Source: Bradyrhizobium japonicum USDA 6 (GTDB lineage Bacteria > Pseudomonadota > Alphaproteobacteria > Rhizobiales > Xanthobacteraceae). Taken from it: a stretch of DNA of 64,000 nt. The position numbers and the translations under genes are program-made. The notes under the pieces are model-generated. The model had not been told where the DNA came from and ran no database searches. It saw nothing but the letters and a program-made list of their open reading frames with translations. The DNA lies in assembly GCF_000284375.1 (NCBI RefSeq), contig NC_017249.1, forward strand, positions 1,116,001-1,180,000. The letters are read 5' to 3'. Below are positions 8,656-17,725 of the stretch, in pieces; positions within the stretch are counted from its first letter, which is position 1, and each line of letters starts with the position of its first letter.

Positions 8656-9354
8656 TCAGAGGCCGATCTGGCCGGTGGGATAGAATCCGGTGAGCCACGC
8701 CACGATCAGCGTGTCGTATTGGAAATAGGCCGCGATCGCGAAGGCGATCACGACGACACCAAAGCCCTGCTGCAGCCGCGGCGAGATCCGCGCGAGGCTG
8801 CGCACCCGCGTGGTCGCAGCCTGTCCGCCATAGGCGATTGCGAGCATCGGGATCGCTGCGCCGACGGCATAGGCAATCAGCAGCACGCCGGCCCAGCTGG
8901 CGTTCTTCGACGTCGCGACCAGCGTCAGGATCGAGCCGAGCACGGGACCGGCGCAGGGCGTCCAGACCAGGCCAAGCGTGGTGCCGAGCACGAGGCCGCC
9001 GAGCGCGCCCTCGCGCTGCACGGCGCCGGCATTGCCGAGATCGAGCCAGCCATTGAGCCGGATCGAGAGCCATTCGAACGGCGCCGGCCACAGCATCAAC
9101 AGGCCGAAGCCGAGCAGCAGGACCGACGCGGCCTCGCGCAGCACGTTCGGATCGAAATCGAACAGCCGCGTGATCGCGCCCAACAGCAGCGCGGTCGCCG
9201 AGAACGAGATGACGAAGCCGAGCGCGATCATCGCGGGCCGCAAGTGCCCCACCCGCCCGATCGAGGCGCCGAGCAGGATCGGCAGCATCGGCAGCGTGCA
9301 GGGCGCGGCGATGGTCAGGATGCCGGCAAGGACGGCGAAGACAAGTTCGAGCAT
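8656..9354 (-). CDS. ccdA: CcdA/DsbD-type membrane electron-transfer protein
   Basis: A 232-residue polytopic protein with about six helices. The CcdA hallmarks are IAAPCTLPMLPILLGAS in helix 1 and LGLVWTPCAGPVLGSILTL in helix 4; the two prolyl-cysteines form the membrane dithiol that passes electrons from cytoplasmic thioredoxin to the periplasm. The next gene encodes a TlpA-like partner. Upstream lie an ECF sigma gene and, between them, a second copy of a motif found in front of the sigma gene, which suggests shared control under oxidative stress. Confidence 0.88.
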   Translation of the reverse strand: MLELVFAVLAGILTIAAPCTLPMLPILLGASIGRVGHLRPAMIALGFVISFSATALLLGAITRLFDFDPNVLREAASVLLLGFGLLMLWPAPFEWLSIRLNGWLDLGNAGAVQREGALGGLVLGTTLGLVWTPCAGPVLGSILTLVATSKNASWAGVLLIAYAVGAAIPMLAIAYGGQAATTRVRSLARISPRLQQGFGVVVIAFAIAAYFQYDTLIVAWLTGFYPTGQIGL

Positions 9355-9470
9355 CGGGCACTCGTGAGGAAGGTCACGAGGGCAATTCGGGATCGATGCG
9401 CGGGTTGTTACGTGGCCTCACGCCTTCGTGAGGGGCGGCTGCGAGCCTGCCGCGGCTTTATCGGCCCCAA

Positions 9471-9509
9471 ACACAAAACGACCCGGAGGGGGGCATCCCG
9501 TCCGGGTCG
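9471..9509 (-). terminator. Rho-independent terminator candidate (minus strand)
   Basis: A perfect 9-bp stem, CGACCCGGA at 9479-9487 with TCCGGGTCG at 9501-9509, is followed on the minus strand by TTTTGTGTTT. It lies about 165 bp past the sigma-factor stop and 117 bp before ccdA. It could end the sigma transcript, a short RNA, or act as an attenuator before ccdA. Confidence 0.6.
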
Positions 9510-9592
9510 CTGGAAGTCTTGGGAGGTTTAACGAAACCGTATGCGAGCTTTATAGGAGGGAAGCTTTTCCGCGTGATGTTGTGCTTCGTTTC

Positions 9593-9606
9593 AATTGTTT
9601 CGTCGG
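9593..9606 (-). promoter_or_regulatory. Repeated CGACGAAACAATT motif, copy between the ECF gene and ccdA
   Basis: The 14-bp sequence AATTGTTTCGTCGG (minus strand CCGACGAAACAATT) is identical to the one at 10400-10413 in front of the sigma gene. The GAAAC core resembles -35 elements of many ECF sigma factors. No clear -10 can be assigned by eye. The surrounding gap 9355-9672 has no protein gene I can support. Confidence 0.4.
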
Positions 9607-9672
9607 CGGTAACACTTCCGTGTCCGGGGACAGGGCCGAAAATGCGGTCCTATCCTATTGAAATCCTTGGCC

Positions 9673-10284
9673 CTAGGCGGCGAAACGGTCGACGCCGGCG
9701 CCCTTAAGCAAATCGGCCAGCTGCTTGCGGGCATAGAACATCCGGGTCTTCACCGTGCTCTGCGGGATGCCGATGATCTGACCGACCTCCTCCACCGACT
9801 TCTCATGGTAGTAGACGAGGTTGATGATCTCGCGATGCGCGGGCGACAGCTTTTGCACGCAGGCGCGCAGGATGGCGCTGGTGTCGCTGCGGTCGAGCGA
9901 GGTCTCGGGCGTCTCGGCGTCGTCAGGAATCTGGCGCACGTCGTCCTGGTCGATGTCCTCGAAGCGGCGCTGGCGCATCGCGGTCAGCGCTTTGAAGCGC
10001 GCGATCGAGAGCAGCCAGGTCGAAACCTGCGAGCGGCCCTGGAATTGGCCTGCGGTGCGCCACACGTCGAGGAACACCTGGCTGACCAGGTCTTCCGCAG
10101 TGGTCGCGTCACGCACGATGCGCAGGATGAAGCGATAAACCCGCACATTGTGCCGGCAATAGAGGATGTGCATCGAAGTCCGGTTGCCGTCGGCAATGCT
10201 TTCCAGAAGCATCTCGTCCGAGGTCGCCTGCGCCGCAATGATGCTCTGGCTGGCTTGGGCGTTGATGGCGATGACGTTCGGCAT
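9673..10284 (-). CDS. ecfQ: ECF RNA polymerase sigma factor (EcfQ-like)
   Basis: A 203-residue sigma-70-family ECF factor. Region 2 spans about residues 38-105 (ILYCRHNVRVYRFILRIV, then AEDLVSQVFLDVWR and STWLLSIARFKAL) and region 4 about 137-195 (LSPAHREIINLVYYHEKSVE, then IGIPQSTVKTRMFYARKQL). No anti-sigma gene is adjacent. From memory, Bradyrhizobium EcfQ (bll1028) is a reactive-oxygen-induced ECF factor located about 34 genes before bjaR1, which matches this layout; the assignment rests on that synteny and is not proven here. The redox genes ccdA and tlpA downstream fit an oxidative-stress role. Confidence 0.85.
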   Translation of the reverse strand: MPNVIAINAQASQSIIAAQATSDEMLLESIADGNRTSMHILYCRHNVRVYRFILRIVRDATTAEDLVSQVFLDVWRTAGQFQGRSQVSTWLLSIARFKALTAMRQRRFEDIDQDDVRQIPDDAETPETSLDRSDTSAILRACVQKLSPAHREIINLVYYHEKSVEEVGQIIGIPQSTVKTRMFYARKQLADLLKGAGVDRFAA

Positions 10285-10399
10285 TGACTTGCTCCCCGTA
10301 GCGCCGCAACCGAGCGGCGTTTCCTTGGACCAAAGTGTTAATCAGCGAACGTTTCGGGACGTCTGCACGAAAAGCGGAAAATGGTTTCGTGCGCCGCCA

Positions 10400-10413
10400 A
10401 ATTGTTTCGTCGG
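10400..10413 (-). promoter_or_regulatory. Repeated CGACGAAACAATT motif, copy upstream of the ECF gene
   Basis: Identical over 14 bp to the element at 9593-9606. Further GAAAC words occur nearby at 10383-10389, 10351-10357 and 10424-10430. This is consistent with an autoregulated ECF promoter 115-150 bp before the sigma start codon. The gap 10285-10602 otherwise holds only a degenerate palindromic repeat near 10500-10590. Confidence 0.4.
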
Positions 10414-10602
10414 ACAGGCCGCGACGAAACATTCGGGGCGAAAAGCCGTGGAATTTCAATGTACGGAAAATACGGGGGTGGGGATTGGGGAGCGCCCGGG
10501 GCAGCCGGGAACGAAATTCCGGGCTTTGCGTTCGGTCGCGCCACCCATGCCGTCATTCCGGGGCGCGAAGCGAGCCCGGGACAGTGGTAGGTGCCGCGCG
10601 CT

Positions 10603-11334
10603 CTACGCCTTCTCGCCCGCGGGCGAGAACAGATAGCCGCCGCCGCGGATGGTGCGGATCACGGCCGGCTTGGTCGGGTCGGGCTCGATCTTGCGGCGGA
10701 TGCGCATGATGCGCAGATCCACGGCGCGGTCGAAGGCTTCGGCGTCGCGCGCATTGGCCAGTTCGAGCAGGCGCTCGCGCGACAGCACGCGCTTCGGATT
10801 GGCCGCAAACACCTTCAGCAGCCCGAACTCGGACGCGGTGAGCGGATGCTCGTTGCCTTCGTCGTCGCGCAAGGCCTGCGCTTCGAGGTCGAGCCATTTG
10901 GTGCCGAAGCGCACCAATTGATCCTTGTCCGATTTGGCGGGCGTAGTCTCGACCGCCTTCACCGGTGCGCTCCGCCGCAACACCGAGCGGATGCGCGCCA
11001 TCAGCTCGCGCAGCTCGCAGGGCTTTGCCACGTAATCGTCGGCGCCGAGCTCGAGACCGACGACGCGGTCGATCGGGCTCGCGGTCGCCGTCAGCATGAT
11101 CACGGGCACGTTGATGCGGCTCTTGAGGTCGCGGATGATCGAGAGGCCGTCTTCCTCGGGCATGTTGAGGTCGAGCACGACGAGATCGGGCATGCTGCCG
11201 TCGATCGCGGTGCGCAAGCTCTTGCCGCCGTCGCACAGCGTCACGGTGAAGCCGTGCATCTTGAGGTAATCGCCGACCATCTCCCGGGCCGGGGCCTCGT
11301 CGTCGACGATCATGATGTGCTGGCTTTGGGTCAT
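10603..11334 (-). CDS. OmpR-family two-component response regulator
   Basis: A 243-residue response regulator. The receiver domain (residues 5-120) has the acidic pair in IMIVDDE, the phospho-acceptor Asp in LVVLDLNMP, and the conserved Thr/Lys in MLTATAS and DYVAKPCE. A winged-helix domain follows (about 145-240: LTASEFGLLKVFAANPKRVLSRERLLE and VIRTIRGGGYLF). It is the last gene of the binding protein-kinase-kinase-regulator operon and is its likely DNA-binding output. Confidence 0.93.
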   Translation of the reverse strand: MTQSQHIMIVDDEAPAREMVGDYLKMHGFTVTLCDGGKSLRTAIDGSMPDLVVLDLNMPEEDGLSIIRDLKSRINVPVIMLTATASPIDRVVGLELGADDYVAKPCELRELMARIRSVLRRSAPVKAVETTPAKSDKDQLVRFGTKWLDLEAQALRDDEGNEHPLTASEFGLLKVFAANPKRVLSRERLLELANARDAEAFDRAVDLRIMRIRRKIEPDPTKPAVIRTIRGGGYLFSPAGEKA

Positions 11335-11358
11335 GTCACTCAGATCCCGGTACTCGAA

Positions 11359-13104
11359 TCACGGCAACTCGGTCGCGGGCAGGGTGATGGTGAAGGTCGA
11401 TCCCTTGCCGGGACCGTCGCTCTCAGCCGTCACCTCGCCGCCATGCATGTCGATAATACGCTTGACGATGGAAAGCCCAAGCCCCGTCGAGCTCTCGCCC
11501 GCGGTCGGTTTGGCCGACAGCCGCTGGAACCGGCCGAACAGGCGGCCGAGATCCTCCGGCGACAGGCCGGCGCCCTCGTCGCTGACGCGGACGACGGTAT
11601 CGCTGGCTTCATGGGTGACGGCGACGGTGATCCTGCCGCCGATCGGTGAGTATTTGATGGCGTTGCTGATCAGATTGTCGATCGCCTCGCGGATGCGGTC
11701 GGTGTCGCACATGGTGACGATGTTGGGTGGCGCCGTGACGTGGATGGCCTGCTGCTTGTTGACCGCGAGCGGCTGGTTGGCGTCGGCGACCTCTTTTACC
11801 AGTGCCGCGACGTCGACCGGCTCGCGGCGGATGGTGATGTCGAAGGCATCGGCCATCGCGTCCGAGATCAGATGATCGACCATCGTGGTCAGGCGCTTCG
11901 TGGCATCGCGGATGTGATCGACCTGGGCGACCACGCCGTCGGACGAGGCGCCGGTCGAGATCAGCTCCTTCAACATCTCGGTACGGCCGAGGATGACGCC
12001 GAGCGGGTTCTTGAGATCGTGGGCGACGGTGCCGAGAATCTCGTTCTTGAAGCCGTTGGCGCGCTGCAGCCGCAGCCATTGCGCCGAGAGGCGGCGGTTG
12101 GCCTGCATCAGCGCGCGGGTGCGCTGGGCGACGCGGTCCTCGAGCTGCGTGTTGGCGTCCTGGAGCTGCTGGTAGAGGATGACGTTGTCGAAGGCGATCG
12201 AGAGCCGGCTGGAGAAGATCTCGACCAGCGAGCGGTCGGTCTCGGACAGCTCGCGCTCGGCCTGCAGCAGCACCACCACCTCGCGGCCTGAGCCGGTCCG
12301 CAGATAGATCACGCTGCGGTGGTCGGCGAATTCGTTCTTGCGGCCCTGGAACGCGGCTTCCACCATCGTCCGCAGATCGGGGTCGAGCGCCTTCGACGAG
12401 GTCGTGCCGATGAAGCGGCTGTAGCAGCCGCTGCCGGCGAGCACGGAGAGCTCGGGGTCCACGCCGCCATTGTCGCGCAGGACCAATATGCCGGCGCAAT
12501 CGACATTGAGCAGCGAGGCGAGCTGGGTCAGCACGCCCTCGGCGAGCCGCTGCATCGACTTGAAGTCGTACAGCGTCGAGGCGGCATCGATGATGATCTC
12601 GAGCCCGCGCCGCGTCTGCACCATGCGCTCGAGCTGCTGATAGGAGCGCAGCGCCGCGGTCAGCGAGGTGAACAGCTTGTCGGCGGTGAGCTCGGTCTTG
12701 GCCTTGTAGTCGTTGATGTCGTACTGGACGATCACGCGCCGCTCCGGCGCCTGGCCGGGCTGTCCCGTGCGCAGGATGATACGTACGGTCTCGTTCTTGA
12801 GCTCGTTGCGGATGAACTCGACCAGTTCGAGGCCGGCGACATCGGTCTCCATGATGACGTCGAGCAGCACGGCGGCGATATCGCCATGCGCGGCCATCAG
12901 CTTGCGACCTTCCGCCGCGGAATGGGCGGAGAGGATCTCCAGCCCCTGGCCGTTGAGGCTGTAGTCGGACAGCGCGAAGCGGGTGCCGTCATGCACGGCG
13001 GGATCGTCGTCGATGACGGCGATCTTCCACTTCCGTGCGTTCTGGTCCTCCGGTGCGGTACCGGTATCGTCGATCAGGTGGAGGACATCGTCCTGTTCGG
13101 CCAT
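11359..13104 (-). CDS. Receiver-DUF3369-histidine kinase hybrid protein
   Basis: A 581-residue cytoplasmic signalling protein. An N-terminal receiver (residues 28-150; AVIDDDP, phospho-acceptor in AAVLLDVIMETD) is followed by a DUF3369/GAF-like domain (about 165-315), a short coiled coil, then a HisKA domain (TVAHDLKNPLGVILG) and an HATPase domain (DNLISNAIKYSP, STGLGLSIVKRI). Having both receiver and transmitter, it probably takes phosphate from the upstream membrane kinase and relays it to the downstream OmpR regulator. Its start overlaps the preceding kinase gene by 31 bp. Confidence 0.92.
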   Translation of the reverse strand: MAEQDDVLHLIDDTGTAPEDQNARKWKIAVIDDDPAVHDGTRFALSDYSLNGQGLEILSAHSAAEGRKLMAAHGDIAAVLLDVIMETDVAGLELVEFIRNELKNETVRIILRTGQPGQAPERRVIVQYDINDYKAKTELTADKLFTSLTAALRSYQQLERMVQTRRGLEIIIDAASTLYDFKSMQRLAEGVLTQLASLLNVDCAGILVLRDNGGVDPELSVLAGSGCYSRFIGTTSSKALDPDLRTMVEAAFQGRKNEFADHRSVIYLRTGSGREVVVLLQAERELSETDRSLVEIFSSRLSIAFDNVILYQQLQDANTQLEDRVAQRTRALMQANRRLSAQWLRLQRANGFKNEILGTVAHDLKNPLGVILGRTEMLKELISTGASSDGVVAQVDHIRDATKRLTTMVDHLISDAMADAFDITIRREPVDVAALVKEVADANQPLAVNKQQAIHVTAPPNIVTMCDTDRIREAIDNLISNAIKYSPIGGRITVAVTHEASDTVVRVSDEGAGLSPEDLGRLFGRFQRLSAKPTAGESSTGLGLSIVKRIIDMHGGEVTAESDGPGKGSTFTITLPATELP

Positions 13105-15161
13105 TGAGAAGTCCCGTCAGTCTCTGTGCTTTGCGCGCCGCCCTTGGCGACCCGGGGCATGATAATGCGAAAAGTAGTGCCTTGTCCCAGCTTGGATTCC
13201 AGCATCATGCGCCCGCCGAGCTGCTGGGTGACAAGGTTATAGACGATATGAAGCCCGAGTCCCGTACCACCTTCATTGCGCCGGGTGGTAAAGAATGGGT
13301 CAAAGGCCTGGCGCTGCACGTCAGGGGTCATGCCGGCACCGTCATCGGCGAAGATGATCTCGATGTCGTCGGTCCCGCGCGGCCGCGCCGAGATCGTGAT
13401 CGTGCCGGCGCGGCCGTCGGCAAAGGCGTGGTTGGCGGCGTTGAGGAAAAGGTTGGTCAGGATCTGGCCGTAGGAGCCGGGATAGCCGTCGAGCAGGAGC
13501 CCCTCGGGCACGTCGGCCTGGAGCGTGATCGGCGAGCGCTTCAGGACAGGACGCAGGCTGGCGATGATCTGGTCGGTAGCTTCGCTGAGTGAGAACTGCC
13601 GCCGCTCGGCATGCGAACGGTCGACCGCGACCTGCTTGAACGACTGGATCAGCTCGCCGGCGCGGGTGAGGTTGGCGACGAGCTGCTGCGAGGCATCGCG
13701 CGAGGACTGCACGAACTCCTCCAGCTGCGAGCGGCGCAGGCCGCCGTCGCCCTTGAGCTGGGCTTCGAAGATCTCGGTGCGCCGGGCAAAACTCGAAGCG
13801 ACGGTCAGGCTGATGCCGATCGGGTTGTTGACCTCGTGCGCGACGCCGGCGACGAGGCCGCCGAGCGCCGCCAGCCGTTCGGCGTCGATCAAATTCTGCT
13901 GCGCGGTGTTGAGCTCGAGCAGCGCGCTCTCGGCCTTCTCCTTGGACGCGCGCAGCTCGTCCTCGGTCTCGCGCTTCGCGATCGCGTTCTCGCGGAATAC
14001 CTCGACCGCGCGCGCCATGGCGCCGACCTCGTCGCGTGCCTTGGTGCCCTGCACCTCGCGGTCGAGGTCGCCGAGCGTGATCGCGCGCATCGCGGTCATG
14101 ATCTGCTGCAGCGGCAGGCGGATCGACAGCGCGATCAACACGCCGGCGGTGAGGATGATGCCGAGGAAGATCACCGCGATCGACAGCACCCGCCGCGAGA
14201 TATCGGCCAGGGTACGATCAAACGTCTCCTGCGCCTTCTGCTCGCGCTGGCGCATCTTGGTGGAGAGGTCGTCGATGGCGCCGATCGCCTCGGCCTGGCT
14301 GGCGTCGATGGTGTTGCGCAGCAATTCGGTGCGGCTCGTCAGCTGCTCGGAGAGTTTCGCGAAACCCTCGCGCAGCGCCATGGTGCGGGTCCCGAGCCGT
14401 TGCAGCGCCATGCGCTGCAGGTCGTTGTCGGCGAGATCGATCATGACCGGGATGGTCTTCTCGATCGTCTCGGTGTTGCGGCGCGCATCGTCGGCGGCAC
14501 CGGGCGAGAGCGACAGATAGTAGGAGTTGGCGGCCACCAGCATCGCGGTGAAGGCCTCGCGGGACTTGCCGAGCGAGGGCCAGATCAGGGCGTCGCGATG
14601 GCCGGTGGCGCCCTCGATGATGGAATAGAGACCGGCCATGTCCCTGGCCGGGCCCTGCACCTGCTCCTCATAGGTCTTGGCGATGGTCGCCTGCACGCTG
14701 CGCAGCTCGCCGAAGCCGTTGAGGAAGCGGTCGGTGGTGCGCTCCAGCTCCTCGACCGAGCCCGACAGCATCGGGTCCTTGGCGGCACGGTCGGTCAGCG
14801 TGCCCAGCACCGCCTCGCGCAGCAGCAGGATTTCGGCGAACAGGTCCGGGCTCGGCTGGTTGATGTAGCGGTGGATCAGATTGTGCAGGCGCCCGGTCTC
14901 GCTCTCGAGCAGCGCCAGGATGCGGTCGGACTCGCGCACCTGGCGGACGTCGCCCCAGGCCGAGCCCAGCACCTGCGTGCCGTTCCAGATCAGCCCCACC
15001 AGCACCACGACCACGGCCGAGTTCAGCGCCGCGATCGACAGGATGCGCCAGCGGATCGGCACCGCGCGGAGCATCCCGACCAGGCGTGCGCGCAGCCGCC
15101 CGAGCGGGCCGGGCGGCCTGTCTGCGTGCTCGCTGGGTCCAGGTGCAGCCAAGCGGCTCAC
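13074..15161 (-). CDS. Membrane sensor histidine kinase with large periplasmic domain
   Basis: A 695-residue kinase. One membrane helix lies near residues 38-62, followed by a roughly 270-residue periplasmic helical sensor, a second helix (VLSIAVIFLGIILTAGVLIAL) and a HAMP domain (PLQQIMTAMRAITLGDLDREV). After a coiled coil come the H-box (GGLVAGVAHEVNNPIGISLT) and the HATPase domain (LTNLFLNAANHAFADG, EGGTGLGLHIVYNLV). The gene overlaps its upstream binding-protein gene by 4 bp (ATGA), so translation is probably coupled and the binding protein is a likely sensory partner. Confidence 0.93.
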   Translation of the reverse strand: MSRLAAPGPSEHADRPPGPLGRLRARLVGMLRAVPIRWRILSIAALNSAVVVVLVGLIWNGTQVLGSAWGDVRQVRESDRILALLESETGRLHNLIHRYINQPSPDLFAEILLLREAVLGTLTDRAAKDPMLSGSVEELERTTDRFLNGFGELRSVQATIAKTYEEQVQGPARDMAGLYSIIEGATGHRDALIWPSLGKSREAFTAMLVAANSYYLSLSPGAADDARRNTETIEKTIPVMIDLADNDLQRMALQRLGTRTMALREGFAKLSEQLTSRTELLRNTIDASQAEAIGAIDDLSTKMRQREQKAQETFDRTLADISRRVLSIAVIFLGIILTAGVLIALSIRLPLQQIMTAMRAITLGDLDREVQGTKARDEVGAMARAVEVFRENAIAKRETEDELRASKEKAESALLELNTAQQNLIDAERLAALGGLVAGVAHEVNNPIGISLTVASSFARRTEIFEAQLKGDGGLRRSQLEEFVQSSRDASQQLVANLTRAGELIQSFKQVAVDRSHAERRQFSLSEATDQIIASLRPVLKRSPITLQADVPEGLLLDGYPGSYGQILTNLFLNAANHAFADGRAGTITISARPRGTDDIEIIFADDGAGMTPDVQRQAFDPFFTTRRNEGGTGLGLHIVYNLVTQQLGGRMMLESKLGQGTTFRIIMPRVAKGGAQSTETDGTSQWPNRTMSST

Positions 15162-16159
15162 TCCACCTTGCGAATGCGTTCGATCAGCGCGGCCGCGGCG
15201 GGATCGCGCCCCGCCTTGGCATAGATCGCAGCCATCGCGTCCTCGAACGGCTTGCGGTCGATATCCCTGGCGACGGTGATGCCGGCGGCTTCAGCCTTGT
15301 GCTGCGACTGCTCCTCGAGGTCGTGCCACTTCTCGCGCATGAACCGGCCGGAGCGAGCCGCGGCCTCGCGGAAGATCTGTTGGTCGTCGGCCGACAGGCT
15401 TTTCCAGGCCTTCAGCGAGATCACCAGCACTTCCGGGCTCATCGTGTGTTCGGTGAGCGCGAGGTGGCCGGCATGTTTGTAATGGTCTGTCGTCACGAAA
15501 GATGGCCAGTTGTTTTCGGCGCCGTCGATCAGATGGTTGGCAAGCCCGGTGAGCACCTGCCCATAGGGCATCTCGACCGGCTCGGCGCCGAGCGAGCGAA
15601 TCATCTCGCTCATCAACTCCGACTGCTGCACCCGGATCCGCAATCCCCTGAGGTCGGCGACGCCTCTGATCGGACGGACGCCGTTGTAGATCGACCGCGC
15701 GCCGGAATCGTAGAAGGCGAGTCCGACGAAGCCGTAGGGCTCGAAACTGCCGAGGATCTCGCTGCCGATCGGCCCGTCCAGCACCTTCTGCATGTGCTCG
15801 ATGGACCGGAACAGGAACGGCATGGCGAGCACGTTCATCGCCGGGACGAAGTTGCCGATCAGCGCCACATTGGTCCGGTTGAGGTCGATCGCGCCGACCC
15901 TGGTCTGCTCGATGGTCTCCTTCTCTTCGCCGAGCTGACGGGAATGGAACACCTTGACCTCGTGCCGGCCGCCGGTGCGCTCGGCGATCAGCGCGCCCAT
16001 GTAGCGGAGCGCCTGGACGGTCGGGTAATCCTCGGCCTGGGTGTCGGCGGCGCGGAATTCGCGCGCAGCAGCGCCCGTCGCGCAGACCGCGAGCAGAAGC
16101 GCGACGAAGATCACCCCGGTCCGCGAGAGTTCGGCACGGTTCAGCACTGGCACACTCAA
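15158..16159 (-). CDS. TRAP-type (DctP) periplasmic binding protein, probable sensory partner of the kinase
   Basis: A 333-residue DctP-family protein with a signal peptide (residues 1-32, ending ATGAAA). Family marks are YMGALIAERTGGRHEVKVFHSRQLGEEKE, VADLRGLRIRVQQSELM with the carboxylate-binding Arg, and GAENNWPSFVTTDHYKHAGHLALTEH. Such proteins bind organic or aromatic acids. No DctQ/DctM permease genes are present; instead it overlaps a histidine kinase gene by 4 bp, so it likely reports ligand to that kinase rather than feeding a transporter. Confidence 0.9.
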   Translation of the reverse strand: MSVPVLNRAELSRTGVIFVALLLAVCATGAAAREFRAADTQAEDYPTVQALRYMGALIAERTGGRHEVKVFHSRQLGEEKETIEQTRVGAIDLNRTNVALIGNFVPAMNVLAMPFLFRSIEHMQKVLDGPIGSEILGSFEPYGFVGLAFYDSGARSIYNGVRPIRGVADLRGLRIRVQQSELMSEMIRSLGAEPVEMPYGQVLTGLANHLIDGAENNWPSFVTTDHYKHAGHLALTEHTMSPEVLVISLKAWKSLSADDQQIFREAAARSGRFMREKWHDLEEQSQHKAEAAGITVARDIDRKPFEDAMAAIYAKAGRDPAAAALIERIRKVE

Positions 16160-16354
16160 CCCCTCAGTGGTGGAGTCTATGGCTAAGCAAAAAGGTTCAA
16201 TGCAATCTAGCAGATGGTTAAGGGAAGGCCATCCCGCCGCACCCGGCGGGGCGATTGTGCGGCGCGGCCGCCGTTCATTCCCGGTTGAAACAGGAAATGC
16301 CGCGCCTTAAGCAGGTATGGTCGCCTTTTGCCGCGCGACACGGGAAGAGCCATC

Positions 16355-17680
16355 GTGATTTCAGCATCGCGTCTTTTGCGGATCGTCGCCGCTTTCATCG
16401 TCCTCGCAATGCCTCTTCAGGCGCGCGCCGCCACCGACATCGCGCTGTGGCACGCCATGTCCGGCGAGCTCGGCCGGCAGCTCGAGAAGCTCGCCGCCGA
16501 CTTCAACGCCTCGCAATCCGATTACCGCATCGTGCCTGCTTACAAGGGCAACTACACCGAGACCGTGACGGCGGCGATCTTCGCCTTCCGCTCGCGCAGC
16601 CAGCCCGCGATCGTCCAGGTCAACGAGGTCGCGACCGCCACCATGACCGCGGCCAAGGGCGCGATCTATCCCGTGTTCACCATGATGCGGGACATGAACG
16701 AGCCGTTCTCGCTGGGCGATTACCTTCCCGCAGTCTCCGGCTATTACACCGATGCGGCCGGCAATCTGTTGTCCTTCCCGTTCAATTCCTCGACGCCGAT
16801 CCTCTATTACAACAAGACCATGTTCCGCGACGCCGGCCTCGATCCGGAGACGCCGCCGAGGACATGGCCCGAGCTTGGGCTTGCCGCAAAACGCCTGCGC
16901 GACCGCGGCGCGGCCTGCGGCTTCACCACCTCCTGGCCGTCCTGGATCCACATCGAGAATTTCTCCGCCTTCCACAATCTGCCGCTCGCGACGCGGACCA
17001 ATGGCTTTGCGGGACTGGATGCCGAGCTGACCATCAATAACCCGGTCGTCGTGCAACACATCGCCCAGCTCGCCGAGTGGCAGAAGGACAAGGTGTTCGA
17101 CTACGGCGGCCGCGGCCAGTCGGCCGAGCCGCGCTTCCAGAAGGGCGAATGCGGCATCTTCATCGGCTCCTCGGCGACGCGGGCCGACATCAAGGCGAAT
17201 TCGAAGTTCGATATCGGCTACGGCATGATGCCGTACTGGCCCGATGTGAAGAACGCGCCGCAAAACTCGATCATCGGCGGCGCCACGCTGTGGGTGCTGC
17301 GCGACCGCCCGCGCCAGGAATACAAGGGCGTGGCGCGGTTCTTCGCCTATCTGTCGCAGCCCGGCGTGCAGGCCGCCTGGCACCAGAACACCGGTTATCT
17401 GCCGATCACCCGCGCCGCTTTCGAGCTGACCCGCGCGCAGGGGTTTTACGAGCGCAATCCGGGCTCAGCGATCTCGTTCGAGGAGATCACGCTGCATCCG
17501 CCGACGGAGAATTCGAAGGGCATCCGGCTCGGCTCCTTCGTGCTGATCCGCGGCGCGATCGAGGACGAGCTGGAGCAGGCTTTTACCGGCCAGAAGGGCG
17601 CGCAGGCTGCGCTCGATGCCGCGGTCGAGCGCGGCAACAAGCTGCTGCGCCAGTTCGAGCGCGCCAGTCCGGACCGGTAG
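16355..17680 (+). CDS. Extracellular solute-binding protein, UgpB-like (glycerol-3-phosphate type)
   Basis: A 441-residue family-1 binding protein. The start is taken at GTG 16355 because GGGAAGAG sits just upstream; TTG 16328 is in frame but lacks a site. A signal peptide covers the first ~25 residues (ending ARA-A). Ugp-type features are IALWHAMSGELGRQLEKLAADFNASQ, YKGNYTET, NSSTPILYYNKTMFRDAGLDPETPPRTW and GGATLWVL. No UgpA/E/C genes are in the window, so it is another orphan binding protein. The ligand is likely a glycerophosphodiester or sugar, by family. Confidence 0.88.
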   Translation: MISASRLLRIVAAFIVLAMPLQARAATDIALWHAMSGELGRQLEKLAADFNASQSDYRIVPAYKGNYTETVTAAIFAFRSRSQPAIVQVNEVATATMTAAKGAIYPVFTMMRDMNEPFSLGDYLPAVSGYYTDAAGNLLSFPFNSSTPILYYNKTMFRDAGLDPETPPRTWPELGLAAKRLRDRGAACGFTTSWPSWIHIENFSAFHNLPLATRTNGFAGLDAELTINNPVVVQHIAQLAEWQKDKVFDYGGRGQSAEPRFQKGECGIFIGSSATRADIKANSKFDIGYGMMPYWPDVKNAPQNSIIGGATLWVLRDRPRQEYKGVARFFAYLSQPGVQAAWHQNTGYLPITRAAFELTRAQGFYERNPGSAISFEEITLHPPTENSKGIRLGSFVLIRGAIEDELEQAFTGQKGAQAALDAAVERGNKLLRQFERASPDR

Positions 17681-17725
17681 CGGCGTGTCGAGATTGGATA
17701 TCGCCGTAGCCGCAAGCGAGGTGCG

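Noticed and set aside
13611..15224. A 537-codon open frame on the plus strand
   Set aside because: Antisense to the sensor kinase, which has clear HAMP, H-box and ATPase motifs.
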